A DNA stretch of 64,000 nucleotides from Merluccius polli (lineage: Eukaryota > Chordata > Actinopteri > Gadiformes > Merlucciidae). Positions 1 to 11,062 of the stretch are shown piece after piece. Below the pieces are notes generated by a model. The model worked only from the letters and a program-made list of their open reading frames with translations. It did no database searches and had not been told where the DNA came from. The stretch's first letter is position 1; the number at the start of each line of letters is the position of its first letter. The stretch is from assembly GCA_030340625.1 (NCBI GenBank), contig JAOPHQ010004272.1, positions 248,001 to 312,000 on the forward strand. Reading direction: 5' to 3'. A program made the translations under genes and the position numbers.

Positions 1-669
1 AATACATTCATATGCAATGACACAGTAGGTTACAAACTCACTCCCAGGCCAGCTTTGACGCATTTCTCTTCCCGGTAAATAAACATTCATAGCTCATTCT
101 GAGCTTAATGAGGAGCTCTGTCTCCTCATCAGACCCTGTAACAATATGGAAACAATCCCTAAACCACACAGAATGCACAGCAAAATATGTAACATCAGAT
201 AGAGGCTATTTAGATACACTATTTTAAGTTTATTTTTTATTTGTGACAAATAGTAGCCTATAATAGCAGTATATACTTACACTTGTAAATTGTTGGCTGT
301 GTCATTACGCAGCAACAACGAGTAGTCTAATTGCATAATTACCCTGGCCGAGCCGTGCTGGCTCCTTTAATTCATTTTCTTCTTCTTTGGTGGTAAACAA
401 ACAGCAGACAACGGTGTTTCGGGCTCATTACTACCACAGCATGGATGTATTTTTCGTGCACCACTGCAGTGCATTGTGGGTGATATACAGCTCTGGAGTG
501 ACCGTCGATGTTGACTTGATCCCTCAGCCCTCAAGGGTCGATCTCACCAAGGTCACTTCAGCTTTTTAGAGAAATGGAATAGCCCTTATGATGGCGATGG
601 GGATTCCCCCGAGGGCAAGGGCTGAGGGCAAGTGAGCGAGGGCGACGCAACCCACTATTGGAACGCAGC
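1..669. other. No recognised gene; unassigned sequence
   Basis: AT-rich sequence without a convincing coding frame. The stretch near 380-400 (TTCTTCTTTGGTGGT) resembles text common at the edges of fish DNA transposons, but no paired inverted end was found. The part just before 670 directly abuts the truncated LTR of the next element. Confidence 0.4.
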
Positions 670-1421
670 CCTGGTTTATCCTGGGTGCCATGATTGCTCT
701 GCACCACAGGTGTGCCGAGTCTAATCAGTCTGACTCAGGCCTGGTGAGGCTATAAACCAGCTATCAACCACACACACTCCACATACCCCCAACACCAAAT
801 TGAGGCTGCAGACAATCCCCAGCTGAAGGCTACTCGTCCCTCGCCCCCTCCCCCATTCAAGCAAAACAGGGGGGAAAAACTGCAAACTGGACTCTCAGCA
901 GGGTTGCCATACCTAAAATAAAATTACAAACAACCCCCAAACTCCACTGCCTCTACACCTCCCCAGTGTGGCCTCGGGCTGCTGTGCTGGCTGGTAGAGT
1001 ACGGCTGGACCTAGGCTGCTCTGGGCTGGATTCGGGGGCAGCTAGCCACAGATGGTTGGTGACTGCAGTGTATGTCCGGGCAGCCCTTTCATGTCCCTTC
1101 CCGGTCGGAGAAGCCCCACGTTGGGTGCCAGGATAGCAATCCTTCTTGTCACACACCACATAAGTGGCGTTTGCTGGTTCCCTCCGACACAGGTAGATGT
1201 TGAAGTATATCCAGTTATTGAAGATGGCAAGATGGTACAAGCCGAGCAGGTGTAACGCTCTGTGATGACAGTAGCTCTCTCTACTGAGTGTGTGTGGTGA
1301 GCTGGTTTATCCTGGGTGCCATGATTGCTCATGCACCACAGGTGTGCAGCCCCAGAGTCAAATCAGTCTGACTCGGACCAGGTGAGGCTGCAAACCAGCT
1401 ATCAACCACACACACTCCACA
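670..1421 (-). mobile_element. Short LTR element (TRIM-like), copy 1, minus strand
   Basis: Read on the minus strand, an LTR of about 290 bp (1132-1421, starting TGTGGAGTGTG) is followed at 1130 by TGGCACCCAACGTGGGG, a good match to the Lys-type primer binding sites of LTR elements. About 350 bp of non-coding interior follow. A second LTR starts at 783 after a G-rich stretch (GGTGTTGGGGGTA) and is truncated near 670. The same LTR occurs at 36299-36597 and 46065-47312. There is no coding capacity, so it would have to be mobilised in trans. Family name unknown. Confidence 0.7.
1114..1130 (-). promoter_or_regulatory. Primer binding site of TRIM-like element copy 1
   Basis: The minus strand reads TGGCACCCAACGTGGGG immediately after the 5' LTR. 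This is one base away from the classic tRNA-Lys type primer site TGGCGCCCAACGTGGGG. The second copy at 46385 keeps TGGCACCC but has diverged after it. Confidence 0.6.
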
Positions 1422-2131
1422 AAGTGGTTGCCAAATGGTGATTTTTGGATTTACTGTGTGTACCCTTGTCTAAATGTAAGGGGTATGTGGACAGTGGTAG
1501 GGGTGGTGGGATGGCCCAGGATGGAGTCCTGGAAAATGTCCCTTATTTTCAAATCCCAATGTTGCAGCTATGATCTTCAGAGAGAAACAGAATGTGAACT
1601 CACAAGATGGTCTCATGAGGCTAGGATTATGATGTGGTTACGATGCTTCGTGGGTAGAGGACAGTTCAAAACCGAATTTTAACTGGAACTAACATAATCA
1701 AGAGTCGAGTCAAGATGACAATGCAATTAGGGTTCTTAAAAGCAAGTTCAACGTGCACACCATGCATGTGACACAAGAAAATATGTAGTTGCATCATGAG
1801 AGAAAACATTTAGTCAACTTCAGTCCATCAGGGAAAAAAACTGGTGGTGTACCAAAATCAAAATTGACTGAGCTTATATTTTCTCTGAAATGCCAGGTTT
1901 TTAACAACCAAGATTTTGTATATTAAGGCTCCAAATGAAATGGCAGCATTCCAGACAGACAGAAGAAGCAAGCTACATTATCTATGACTATTCACACATA
2001 TGCTCTATATCATCTTCCTTCAACACTCTGTTTAAATGAAAGTGCTTCTAAAGACACATGGCTATGCTTTAAAAAAACGAGTGAGTGTGGACGTTGACTG
2101 GAGCAAATTTAGTTAAATGCTAAATTAAGTT
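1422..2131. other. Unassigned intergenic sequence
   Basis: AT-rich sequence in which I see no gene, paired inverted ends or tandem repeat. Confidence 0.4.
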
Positions 2132-2345
2132 AAGGTGGCACAGTAGTTAGCACTGCTGCCTCACAGCAAGAAGGTCCTGGGTGCCCATAACCAAGGCAAG
2201 GGCACTATAACTGGAGTTGGTTCCCGAGCGCTACTCTGTGTGACAGCCCACTGCTCCTAGCATAGAATGGGTTAAATGCAGAGTGAATTTCCCAATGGGA
2301 TTAATGAACTGTATCCTCGTTATCAACTACAATGAAAAGGATGAA
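2132..2345 (+). repeat. SINE-like repeat
   Basis: The left part (GTGGCACAGTAGTTAGCACT at 2135, then GCCTCACAGCAAGAAGGTCC) has the look of a tRNA-derived head that is frequent in teleost short repeats. The right part (GGGTTAAATGCAGAG at 2270) matches the tail style of such repeats. A clean B box is not visible, so the copy is degraded. Family not named. Confidence 0.5.
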
Positions 2346-2717
2346 TGAATTCTAATAAACATGATATCTCTATTCTCTATACTGCCTTGCATTGTTCACT
2401 CCCATCCTTTCACTTTTTCCTCTTTGCCTATTGACACAAAGTTGGTATATGATTATTTTTTTCCTTCTACCTTTCACAGATATGCCCTCAGTGTACAGCA
2501 AGTCCAATGTCCAAACCCATCATAAGAACACTGCAATGGACACCCCCCACCCCATTTTAACTACACACACACACATAGTATGAGTATTAGTGAGTGTAAT
2601 GAATTAATAGAAACACATAAGAGACCATTGAAACTAAAGGAAAGGACTTCATGTGAATGTTATTTTTACACTGAAGTAGTGGGCGTTAGAATCTGTTCCA
2701 CAAGCATAGCTAAACTT

Positions 2718-3123
2718 TGTGGGGTTTGTGTCCCGGGGAAGAAGGCTGCCGACAACAGGAACGCTTATAACTCACTTTATTTGTTTAGGTTTAAGTTATT
2801 TAACTATGAACCAGAAGGAGAGGTATTATATGTATATCACGCTGCGTGGAGAACCCCAAGCGTTGCATCCTCAGTCGCTTTGCTTCCTTCCTTTGCGCTG
2901 CCTGGGGTGTTCTGACTTGAGCCGGCGACTTCCACCGGTAGTCACTGGGCAGGAGGCGTGGCCTCCATGACGCACAATGGCTAGCGTTAAGCGCCGCCCC
3001 CAGTATATTGTTTGGCGCCATCATGTGTTGAGGTGCAGTTACTACAACTTGTATATTTATTTCTACTCCTGGCTATGTGCAGATATTTTACAGCCTGATG
3101 ATACATGTTATTAATTCGCAACA
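2718..3123 (-). repeat. 3' LTR of the LARD-like element
   Basis: 406 bp, TG...CA ends. On the minus strand it carries AATAAA within CAAATAAAGTGAG, a probable polyadenylation signal. Identical by eye to 9713-10118. A diverged 332-bp relative lies at 15562-15893. Confidence 0.85.
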
Positions 3124-3137
3124 GTCCCTCCTTGGTC
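3124..3137 (-). promoter_or_regulatory. Polypurine tract of the LARD-like element
   Basis: The minus strand reads GACCAAGGAGGGAC directly before the 3' LTR, the expected place for the plus-strand primer of reverse transcription. Confidence 0.55.
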
Positions 3138-6100
3138 ATCACTGATGACCATACTATAAATTAATAATGCTATGTATCATGTAAGGTCTAAAAATGGTGA
3201 GTATAAATTCAAGCGAAAAGAAAAACATCAACATCACCAATCGACTTAGTTCGGGAAAACCTCTTCTAGACAGTAGGAAAACCTGTCGCATCTCTAAATT
3301 GGATGGCATTCACCTTGGTGTGTCTCAAAGAATACATGGGCCTTAGCCAACAGTAGACAAATTATCATCACATCATACAATCCATATGTCATACCATTAT
3401 CACAGTATCCTGAGGACAGAAAGGCATAGTAGTTAATGCATTGTAATTTCCCCATATGAAATCCCTTCAAATACTTATATGCATGTATAACCAAAATCGA
3501 ATACCTCCAGGTATAAGAACAGACATTACCGTGTTAGCAGCTCTGGCTAACACAGAAGAGACATTATCGTGTTAGTTAGCAGTAACCCTATATAGATCTA
3601 AAAAACGCCCTGTAGACTAGCATGCAATTGCTCAGATGGTTTCCATGCACGCAGGTTACTCAAAGATCATCACAGTGTTATCCCCCGTATCTGTAGCCAA
3701 CCTCAAGTCGGACAGTACATAGATTGAATGCACATCTTGTGATCCATAGGCAAGGCCCACACGCCAAGGTTACCAACACGTACCCATGTGTGCCTTCCCC
3801 ACGGATCCACTCCTCACCAGTAGTCAGAACATTTTAGCAGCATCAAAAAATTCATCCGTTTCATTATTAAAGCAATCATGGGACTACAGCATAACACATT
3901 CCGAACTTATAATGCATTGTATTGACAACCGTGAAGCATACTGTGTATTTAATAATTCAACATTCAAGTAAAACAGGTGCCATGTCCTCCTAGACACAGG
4001 TGCCGAACTCCAGGATATCAGGTACCACAGCCTGATCAAGTCGGGGCGTTCCACTGTCCCCTGCACACTCTCGGGTACACCTGGTCACCTTTCTCCACCC
4101 TGGTTGGTGGTTCGTCCTTTGGCTCTGCACTCTGTTTCTCGGAAATGTCAGTTTCTTGAATGTCCCGGTCACTCTTTCCACCATACCCAGTGAATGTAAC
4201 ATAACCGCTTGTTTGATGAGTAACTGCTGCACCACCCTGTGTTGGCGCTATAGTTTTGACACAGCAGTGGAAAGAGCTAACAAGTTACGGTATTAAACAC
4301 AGCATAACAGCATTAGGCGTTGGTGTAGTAATTCCCAATTTTCTATGTCAATAAACTATTTAGCTTATGCATTAGATCCTTTCCCAACAGATTGCTGAAG
4401 TATTTCCCAATGATTACTTTAACCTGGTCCTTGCAAATGTTTAAAGAACATATGTCTGACTTATGCAAATTCAACACTTAAACAAATAAAACGAAAAAAA
4501 AACAAAAAACAAAAAATCTGAATGCACAAATATTCCCCCCTTGTAAATAAAATGCAAAAATATTTCCCTCCTTGAAAATAAAATACTCTTGAAAATAAAA
4601 TGCAACAATAGTCCCTCCTTGAAATAAAATACACTACTTAAAATAAAATGCACTACTTATTCCCCCCTCGTGACTTTGAAAAAGTCACGCAAAATTAACA
4701 CAAAGTTAAGCATGTTGCATTCATTCTTCCTGCTTATATTGACCATATTGATGATATCATAAAATATATGCATATGACAGTGATTCTGGGTCCTAGTTTA
4801 TCAAACCTTTTGGAACAACTATTTTAGTCTTCTAGCGTTACCTTTAAATCTTATGCCCACATTATTTTATTTTACCTTTAGACTAGGTAAACTTATTCAA
4901 TTGTTCTAATAAGGCCAAATTCATGAGCTAGTCTCACCCCACCGGAAGAGCTCTTTCCAGTTATCCTTTCAGCAGCTGAAGAGAGGTCTGTCCAGGTCGG
5001 GTTACCATCATCCAGTCGATAACCACCTCTAGGAGATGAAAAAATCATGACGGTTTCTTAGTCTAGAGAAGATCTCACCCCCCATCAGGATGAAGCACTT
5101 CTCTGCAATCCAGTCACTGTCAATGCACAACAAATCATAATTATAGAGTGTTAACATCTTTCAACATCAATCGCTTGTGAATAATCAATCATTAAAAGAA
5201 TCAAAAAGAAAATTAAAAATATAGAGTGTAAAAACACATCACATTCAGATAAGACCGTCAACCATGTTGCCTCCTAATAGGAAACTTATCAACCGCTGGT
5301 AACAGGAAGCAATGTTCCTGCTGTTCATTTTGTGTATGCAGTCCATTTCAATGTCCAAATATGAGTCTCTGAGTCCATTTAGGGCAGGAACCCCAGATCA
5401 ACTGTCCTCTCTCTAATGGACCCCCCTCCATTGTCCTGGGGGAAGAGAGACCAGAACCAACCAGTATCTTTGCAAAGAAAACATCTAACACAATACAACA
5501 AACAATATGTAGACAGTGGTTTCTTATTATGTAATTATAGATCAGGCATGTCTTAATCCTATATGGTCTTATATCATTACTAATCTAAGTAGTTCAAACC
5601 ATATGTGAAAGTTATATCAAAACAAACTTGCATACAAAGGTGAGTCAAACGATAGGTGAATATGGTGAATGAAGTTAAAATTGAATATATATATATATAT
5701 ATCCACACACAATCATTGAATAGTTTTGCTTACTAAAAATGGATATGGCTCAAATAAACCAACCTAAATTCCCTCATTGTCATCGCCCAAGTCACCTCTA
5801 ATAATCAAATGGCACCTGTGTGTGTGTCCCAGGTGAAAACCCTCTGGTCCATCTAAGAATCATAGCCTCAACAACGGTCAGCATCATTAAGCAAAAACAA
5901 AACATCGTACATAAAAACAAGACAATGGACACCACATTATGGAGGTAAACTGAGCAACCCAAAAATTGACTGGATTAATTGTTACACCCCTACACTGTGT
6001 ATCAGGTTATGACTCTACCACACTCCCATATCGTCGCTTGAGGCGGGAGAAAAGTCCCTGGACTGCTTAACAGTCCCCAGCGCTGGTTGACCTCTGGACT

Positions 6101-7907
6101 ACTGTGGACGAGTGGTAGAGGAGATAACTTCTGATTTAAATGAAACTATCAGCTAGGGCCGTATTATGCCCATCAACCATCTTATGCACAAATACTCATG
6201 AGGGGGTACCAGGGGTTCGGGGCTTCATGTGACGTGACTGAGCTGTTGGTCTGCTATTTGTCCTATAAAGCACAAAACACTCACACAAACAGTTAAAAGT
6301 ATAAAACAAATACACAAAGAAAACAAAATCAACAGGAAACAAAAACAAATAACAGACATATATACATAGTTGACCTGATCTTCAACCGTCCTAATGTTCG
6401 CATTGCTTTCTTCGTTATGTTTCATTATGTCTATTATTATTATTATTATTATCATTAACATCATTATTATTATTACCACTACTATTATAAGGTAAACCCC
6501 TACATAACTCTATAATGCCTCCCTCCTTTGTTAGATCTCCTTATCTAAATTACCTCCTGCGGCTTTATCTCTGCTCTGTCCCTCTCTCTCTAGACCACAT
6601 TTCTCTCTTTACCTTCTTTAACTTTCTTTAACTTTCTTACACTTTCCCTTCTTCTATCCTTCTATTTACTTCCCTCTGTCTTTCTAAATAAATCCTCCTG
6701 TTATAAGAATTACCACTTACTGTCCCCATCTCATTGTGTCCTGTCCAACTTCCCTTTCCTCCTTTGTTAACCTTATAATTTCTTATCATTAATAAAAACA
6801 AAAAGAGGTGTTCATGATCTTTCTTTGGAAGGGGCATGGAGGTCCCCTCCTTCTCTTAAGGTTAAAGGAAAGAATAAAACAAAGAGTTAATGTCAATTTT
6901 AACACCTTCCTATTACTGACAAGTTGATGCTTATGAATAATCAGTTTTTACACAACAACACTTTTTATCACAGTAATGACATCTGTTAACATAGTTATTT
7001 ATAAATGTATATGTCTAGATAATAACATTAAACCAAATTATTGTATTGGGCTCCATTCTGCCTTCTCCCCTTGCATTCTAGGAGTGCACAACTTCATTCA
7101 CACTTCATTCATACTTGCAAACGCAGACTGGCAAACGCCATTCCTTTGTCCCCTTCTTCATGGTCAGTCGTCGGGGGAGGGGGAGGGGGAAAGTCTGGGT
7201 AGTCTGGGTGGGGGTAGGGGTGGTCGAGGGGTAGGGGGTCTTGGGGGCCATTTTGGGGACTCCCAAAATGGCTGACAGGGATTTGTAATCTATGCTCCCT
7301 GCTGTGTTACCATAGCATAGAACTTATTTAAATGCGCACACTTTATATCCTCCACGTTAATATTGTGTATATATCCTACTATGTGTGTGCCCATATGTGG
7401 AAGGGCTCCAAATCCACTGGCACTGTTAGGTATATGTCTATAGGTTAGATAGATGAGTTTACTGTCTCTCCCTAGACCTAGCATAGCTCCACGTTGGCCA
7501 AATGGCTAGGAACACAGAAATGTTACCATCCCCCTGGAGAACAATGAGCCATAAACCACCCCCCGTGGTGGGCTATCTTCAGTTCTAAATACCTAGCATA
7601 TCCGCTAGGCCCTCGTGTTAGCTTATGTGGCTAATGCTACCATGCTTCTGTTAAGAACAAAGACCCATATGAGATAACCCACGTGTTGGGCTATCGTCAG
7701 TTACATGTACCATATTCTGCAGACAAAGCTAAGATGCACCCTAGCAAAGTTAGCAAGCGTTAGCACATACAGGATTATGTACACAAACGTGGGTTATTGT
7801 GATTCATGCAAGTTAGCGTAGTTCTTTGAGAATGCAGTGTTAGTAACAATGTTAGTAGCGATCTGTACCCTATCGCTCTCCGTTTTCCACTCTCCTATAC
7901 TCTAGGG
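3138..7907 (-). other. Non-coding interior of the LARD-like element
   Basis: No protein family was recognised. Visible details: an A-rich degenerate repeat with CCCTCCTTGAAAATAAAAT units (about 4530-4660), followed on the minus strand by a second purine tract (GAGGGGGGAATAA, about 4660-4673); a short (TA)n near 5685-5701; ATT/TTA triplets at 6434-6485; and a very G-rich stretch at 7165-7265. Confidence 0.6.
7165..7265 (+). promoter_or_regulatory. G-rich tract with quadruplex potential
   Basis: More than eight runs of four or more G, separated by one to ten bases (GGGGGAGGGGGAGGGGG and following). It could form a G-quadruplex. No associated gene is visible, so any role is conjecture. Confidence 0.4.
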
Positions 7908-8299
7908 CAGCGGTTCCCAAACCTTTTTTCCTGCGCACCCCCTTCTACATCCCAACCGGGTTGGCGCACCCCCAATCCCCACCGCAAAAAAAAAAAAAAA
8001 CGCAACAAAGCTTTGTTTTATCGCCATATAAAGACATGTTTAATCATGCGCAAATAACCAGAACACGCATGACAATAACAACATCAACAAAGTTTCAATA
8101 TAATGCAACAAAGCTACGCACAAGCTTCCACTTTTAAGAGGATGAGTGACAGACACGGCTCAGTGACAGAAAGTAGGCCTACGGTTATTTTCAGCCGGGT
8201 AAAAGAAAAATTGCAGCAATAGGCCTATTAAATGACCGTGGACCTCAGGGACGGACTGGCCATCGGGCCGGTCCAGGTCTTTTCTGGGCCGGTCCAGCC

Positions 8300-8383
8300 C
8301 CCCCCTCCCACCCCGTCAACAATCGCGCAGCAGCAGCCCCCCCCCCGTCAACAATCGCGCAGCAGCACCCCCCCCCCCCCCGT
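8300..8383. repeat. Poly-C minisatellite in hAT
   Basis: About three units of a poly-C run followed by GTCAACAATCGCGCAGCAGC. The CAATCGCGC module after poly-C resembles the larger array at 56590-57370. Confidence 0.7.
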
Positions 8384-8508
8384 CAACATAGCATCATTAT
8401 AACACAATGGTTATGGAAAATACAACGACAGTACATTGAATGAAATTGCAATGAAGTTACAAACGATCCGCAACATTAAGAGAATATCTCCGAAACAGAT
8501 AAACAGGG

Positions 8509-8881
8509 GCCGGGATCCCACCTCGGCCGGCGCGCGCCGGCCCTCACTTTCATTGCGCCGCGGGGTTTCGTAGGACCCTCTGACTCGCGCGTGCGTTAGA
8601 CTCCTTGGTCCGTGTTTCAAGACGGGTCGGGTGGGTAGCCGACATCGCCGCCGCCCCCTTGCGCCAGTTGTACGTGAGCCGGATCCCCGCCCTGAACGAC
8701 GCGACGCGGTTGGGACGCACTGAGGACAGTCCGTCCCGGTCGACAGTCACGCCGGGGGCGAGGGGGCCCCGTCCCCAACCCCCGTGAGGGGGGAGGAAGG
8801 CGCAGCGAGATACTACGTCCGCGGCCCCGGGAAGCCCCCGAACCCTTCCAAGCCGACCCAGAGCCGGTCGCGGCGCAGCGC
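8509..8881 (-). pseudogene. 28S rRNA fragment (D2 expansion region and downstream core)
   Basis: The minus strand reproduces large-subunit rRNA. The plus strand contains GGTCCGTGTTTCAAGACGGG (a conserved core site used for 28S primers) at 8609, GGGTAGCCGACATCGCCGCC at 8632 and GGATCCCACCTCGGCCGG near 8513. The right end (GACCCAGAGCCGGTCGCGGC) matches the GC-rich D2 arm. About 370 bases of a roughly 4-kb rRNA are present, so it is not a functional rRNA gene. It is embedded in a hAT element and flanked by AT-rich sequence. Confidence 0.85.
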
Positions 8882-9687
8882 CGCAGAGGAAAATAAGAAC
8901 GTTTCTATCAAAAACTAAGAAATTATAGTTTTTTATTTAAAATAAAAGGGATTACAAAGGAAATGTTTACTGTTCATGTTTTTTTATTGTATGGAAAAAT
9001 CCCACTTAAAAAACAGCACTGTAATTGTGTAATATTACACCAGACCGCCATTACATTTTTCCTCTCGCGCACCCCCTGGTCGTAGCTTGCGCACCCCTGG
9101 GGGTGCGCGCACCACACTTTGGGAATGCCTGCTCTAGGGGTTATGCCCCACATTTATATTCCCAGTTTTGTACTGAGTTTTAATTTTTTGTTATTATTTT
9201 TAATTTTTAATTTTTTTTTTTTTTTTTTTTTTTATACTCTAAAGCTCCGTGCCGAGTTTTTATATTCCCAAGTTTGTATTAAGTTTTAAATTTTATACTC
9301 TAAAAGCTCCGCGCCGAGTTTTTATACTCCCAGGTCCCGTACCGAGTTTTAATAATACATACAGTACTGGCCTCTTGGTTCTTCTATTTGTCGTACAATG
9401 GCGACTAATATAATTTAATCAATCCCAATTTGAGTATTCAGCGCCTGTTCATTTTACGTCGGCTATATAACGACTATAACGACTATGGACCGGAGAACCA
9501 AAGCTCTACCACAACGTACGCTAGCAGCTCTGTCACCTAATAATCCTATATCTATCTATGTGCAGTTTTAGCCTGAGCAATGGGCACTGCTTACCTCCTG
9601 TTATGGCGCCTTGTGGCAGAGCTGTTGAGTCGTACGGTTGCAGTGCGGCCAAAGTTCCAAGGTTCCAAATAAAACCTCTCTTTCCCC

Positions 9688-9709
9688 GAATCACGTCGGG
9701 AAGTCACCA
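9688..9709 (-). promoter_or_regulatory. Primer binding site, tRNA-Trp-like
   Basis: The plus strand reads AATCACGTCGGGAAGTCACCA, which matches the 3' end of animal tRNA-Trp (AATCACGTCGGGGTCACCA) except around the G run. It sits three bases inside the LTR at 9713, where a minus-strand element needs its primer site. This fixes the orientation of the element. Confidence 0.65.
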
Positions 9710-9712
9710 GAA

Positions 9713-10118
9713 TGTGGGGTTTGTGTCCCGGGGAAGAAGGCTGCCGACAACAGGAACGCTTATAACTCACTTTATTTGTTTAGGTTTAAGTTATTTAACT
9801 ATGAACCAGAAGGAGAGGTATTATATGTATATCACGCTGCGTGGAGAACCCCAAGCGTTGCATCCTCAGTCGCTTTGCTTCCTTCCTTTGCGCTGCCTGG
9901 GGTGTTCTGACTTGAGCCGGCGACTTCCACCGGTAGTCACTGGGCAGGAGGCGTGGCCTCCATGACGCACAATGGCTAGCGTTAAGCGCCGCCCCCAGTA
10001 TATTGTTTGGCGCCATCATGTGTTGAGGTGCAGTTACTACAACTTGTATATTTATTTCTACTCCTGGCTATGTGCAGATATTTTACAGCCTGATGATACA
10101 TGTTATTAATTCGCAACA
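9713..10118 (-). repeat. 5' LTR of the LARD-like element
   Basis: 406 bp, identical by eye to 2718-3123, with TG...CA ends. The 4-bp duplication ACTT follows at 10119. Confidence 0.85.
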
Positions 10119-10122
10119 ACTT

Positions 10123-10914
10123 CAACATGAGTGTTCATTGCATCGCATGGTGTTTTGTTCTCATTGAGGATACTAATGACGACATAATATGTCTACACAT
10201 GATTTGTCTTTTTTTGTTTTGTTTTGTAAGGGTTTGAGTTGAGGTGCTGTGTTTCATAATGCAAACCAAAACCCATCGACATCATCCTCATCTTCCTCAG
10301 GCCTGGTTGTTTGCCCAACAAAATCAACTGAGTCACTGGCCACATTGTGACGGAAATATTCAGGTGAACCACCACTGAGACTACCAAAAGCATCCACACA
10401 CACACACACACATGCATACATACACCCTTACTCACACACAGTATCCACAGTAAGCCCAGCCTGCTGTAAATGACAGTGGTTTGTATAATTACAGTTGTGT
10501 TAGTATGACATAATGTTTGAGCCATGTGCAGATGTGCTGGGCTTTCTTAACAACCGTGTAGATGAGAGCATGACATTACATCATGCCACTCAGAAGAACA
10601 ATGATCTCATACCTCAGCCTCACAAGGAAAGGAGTCAGAGATTCTGGATTGCAACGTAAATGTCTGAATGTTTGGTGTAAGCGGTTGTTTAACTGTTTGT
10701 GCAATACATTACTAATTCCTTTGTCGAATTGGGAGGGCTTTGAGTTGCTTCCAAATCTTAAAATAAACACCATATCCCACAAGTGGGCTTGGAGAGCATC
10801 ACATGGCTCTCAGTCATGAGAGTCAGTGTACGCAAAATTATACAATTATTACAGACATCTCATGAGCTGACTTGCACTTATTCTGACTCATTGTGGAACT
10901 TTAGAAAGCACTTG

Positions 10915-10918
<4 letters not shown>
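10123..10918. other. Unassigned sequence
   Basis: No gene was recognised. A short CA-rich run lies at 10396-10412. Confidence 0.4.

Positions 10919-10955
<37 letters not shown>
10919..10955. repeat. (TAA)n microsatellite at LINE tail
   Basis: About twelve TAA/ATA units directly at the 3' end of the minus-strand LINE that begins at 10958, as is usual for LINE tails. Confidence 0.85.
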
Positions 10956-10956
<1 letters not shown>

Positions 10957-11062
10957 ATTTTATTTGTAAAGCACTTTTCATTGTTAAAAGCAATCCCAAG
11001 GTGCTACAGAGTACAACAAGATAAAAAAAAACAGGTTTAAAAGCCAAAGCACAACAATACAT

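Larger units (their letters stand above)
7908..9131. mobile_element. hAT non-autonomous element carrying 28S rDNA
   Basis: The ends CAGCGGTTCCCAAAC and (reverse complement of the right end) CAGGCATTCCCAAAG are imperfect inverted repeats of hAT type. Perfect 8-bp target duplications CTCTAGGG flank it at 7900-7907 and 9132-9139. The 1,224-bp interior has no transposase. It holds a fragment starting CAGGGACGGACTGG at 8246 (the same end sequence as the hAT at 61254), a poly-C minisatellite (8300-8383) and a 28S rRNA fragment (8509-8881). It lies within the LARD-like element, so it either inserted after that element or was already carried by it. Confidence 0.85.
2718..10118 (-). mobile_element. 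Non-coding LTR element (LARD-like), identical LTRs, tRNA-Trp-like PBS
   Basis: Two 406-bp direct repeats (2718-3123 and 9713-10118) read as identical base for base, begin TG and end CA, and are flanked by the 4-bp duplication ACTT (2714-2717 and 10119-10122). Orientation is minus. Next to the right-hand LTR, 9688-9709 is complementary to the 3' end of tRNA-Trp with small differences. Next to the left-hand LTR, 3124-3137 gives a purine tract (GACCAAGGAGGGAC). The 6.6-kb interior shows no gag, protease, RT, integrase or env motif on either strand. It includes the hAT at 7908-9131. The 4-bp duplication fits Ty3/gypsy or retrovirus-like integrases. Identical LTRs suggest recent insertion, or recent gene conversion between them. 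Confidence 0.8.

Noticed and set aside
2719..2970. Identical open frames in both LTRs of the LARD-like element (2719-2970, 2800-3024, 9795-10019)
   Set aside because: They lie within LTR control sequence and are identical because the LTRs are; no protein family.
3138..7907. Hidden gag-pol in the LARD-like interior
   Set aside because: No RT, protease, integrase or zinc-knuckle motif was seen in six frames by eye; a profile search would be decisive.
8509..8881. A functional rRNA gene
   Set aside because: Only about 370 bases of 28S are present, embedded in a hAT element with AT-rich flanks; no 18S, 5.8S or spacer context.
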